A stretch of DNA of 64,000 nt from CAZSSM01 sp964609385 (GTDB taxonomy: Bacteria > Planctomycetota > Planctomycetia > Isosphaerales > Isosphaeraceae). Below are positions 63,557-64,000 of the stretch, piece after piece. Position 1 is the stretch's first letter, and each line of letters opens with the position of its first letter. The notes beneath the pieces were generated by a model that saw nothing but the letters and a program-made list of their open reading frames with translations, had not been told where the DNA came from and ran no database searches. The stretch spans positions 1 to 64,000 of the forward strand of contig CAZSSM010000006.1 in the NCBI GenBank assembly GCA_964609385.1, given 5' to 3'. A program made the position numbers and the translations under genes.

Positions 63557-64000
63557 CGTCGACGTTCAAGACGCCTGCGATGCGTCCCGGTCATGCTCTC
63601 GAACGCCTGGATGTCTCGGCTCGGGCGTCGAGAACGCGTAATGACGGCCCAATGGACCAACTGCTGACAGGCCTAGGGCAACTGATCGTGTTCCGAAAAG
63701 AAACACGGCCATGGTGAGAATGTGACATGACGGGCAATGGTTGGACCGTATCCTTAACCGGAGGGGCTCTAGATTAACAGTTTGAGCGGATTGGACAACC
63801 ACGCTTTTCACGACGGACCTTGGCTAACGTAACGCATCGAGGTCGCCAAGGTCGGCGCGTTCCACCCAACAAATCGACTCTGACGGTCCTGGGCCGACAT
63901 GTTGGAGGAGTTCTCCGGACCTTGGAGACCCGCCCGAGATCGTTCCTTAGGACCAATCTCGCGTCGTTCAAGGTCCCAGGACGCGGCCCCCGTCGACGAC
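63557..64000. other. region upstream of sigma-like gene, no gene seen
   Basis: A 444-base stretch that reaches the window edge. Reverse-strand frames of 65-81 codons show no family pattern. It probably contains the promoter of the sigma-like regulator. Confidence 0.4.

Overview
The window looks like a chromosomal segment of a planctomycete, most likely of the Isosphaeraceae. The evidence is the content: high GC with a DUF1549/DUF1553 haem protein (PSCyt1-PSD1 type) followed by a Tat-exported DUF1501 protein, a LEPR-XLL sorting motif on a giant RTX protein, a DUF1570 protein, several Tat-signal proteins with no obvious family, and extended sigma-like regulators. Only one RNA gene was found, a tRNA-Ala(TGC). 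No rRNA, CRISPR array, intact insertion sequence, prophage or replication origin was seen. The gene density and mixed strands suggest ordinary core and accessory chromosome rather than a mobile island.

Layout. 0-6.3 kb: ClpP, a DUF488 protein, a reverse-strand fabI-Nudix-membrane protein run, and a reverse-strand set of a broken ECF-like sigma factor followed by two small proteins, then a ferritin-like protein. 6.3-13.1 kb: a PC4-like small protein, the DUF1501 and PSCyt1/PSD1 pair, and a helix-turn-helix protein with membrane segments. 13.1-21.5 kb: YjbQ, riboflavin synthase, two aldo/keto reductases, a DUF1232 protein, a TIM-barrel isomerase-like protein, a phytanoyl-CoA dioxygenase-like protein and a GST. 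21.5-30 kb: an ABC-2 exporter pair, a CHAP/NlpC-like protein, a large tricorn-type protease with a polyacidic insert, and a Tat-exported protein. 30-35.7 kb: a decayed alpha/beta-hydrolase remnant beside tRNA-Ala, a DUF1570 metallopeptidase-like protein and a di-haem cytochrome c peroxidase.

35.9-43.1 kb holds a YfhO-type membrane protein, a histidine kinase/NtrC-type regulator pair with a four-base-scale junction, and a zinc-ribbon membrane protein. 43.2-48.6 kb holds a 1365-residue matrixin/RTX surface protein and a TPR protein. 49-52.9 kb holds a FIST sensor protein, an amidinotransferase-fold hydrolase and an Rpn-type nuclease. 53-62 kb holds a ceramide-glucosyltransferase-like enzyme, an exported isoaspartyl methyltransferase coupled to a glycoside-hydrolase-like protein, a nucleotide-sugar 4-epimerase, a HAD protein that has lost catalytic residues, a second TIM-barrel isomerase-like protein and a small acidic protein. 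The window ends with a sigma-like regulator that carries a LEPR-XLL-like motif.

The strongest points for a second look are the sigma gene with two in-frame stops, the catalytically impaired HAD protein, the tricorn-like protease with a roughly 74-residue acidic insert, the LEPR-XLL-like motif on a putative sigma factor, the seven-copy repeat in the RTX protein, and the hydrolase pseudogene next to the tRNA. No complete, clearly new multi-gene system was evident.
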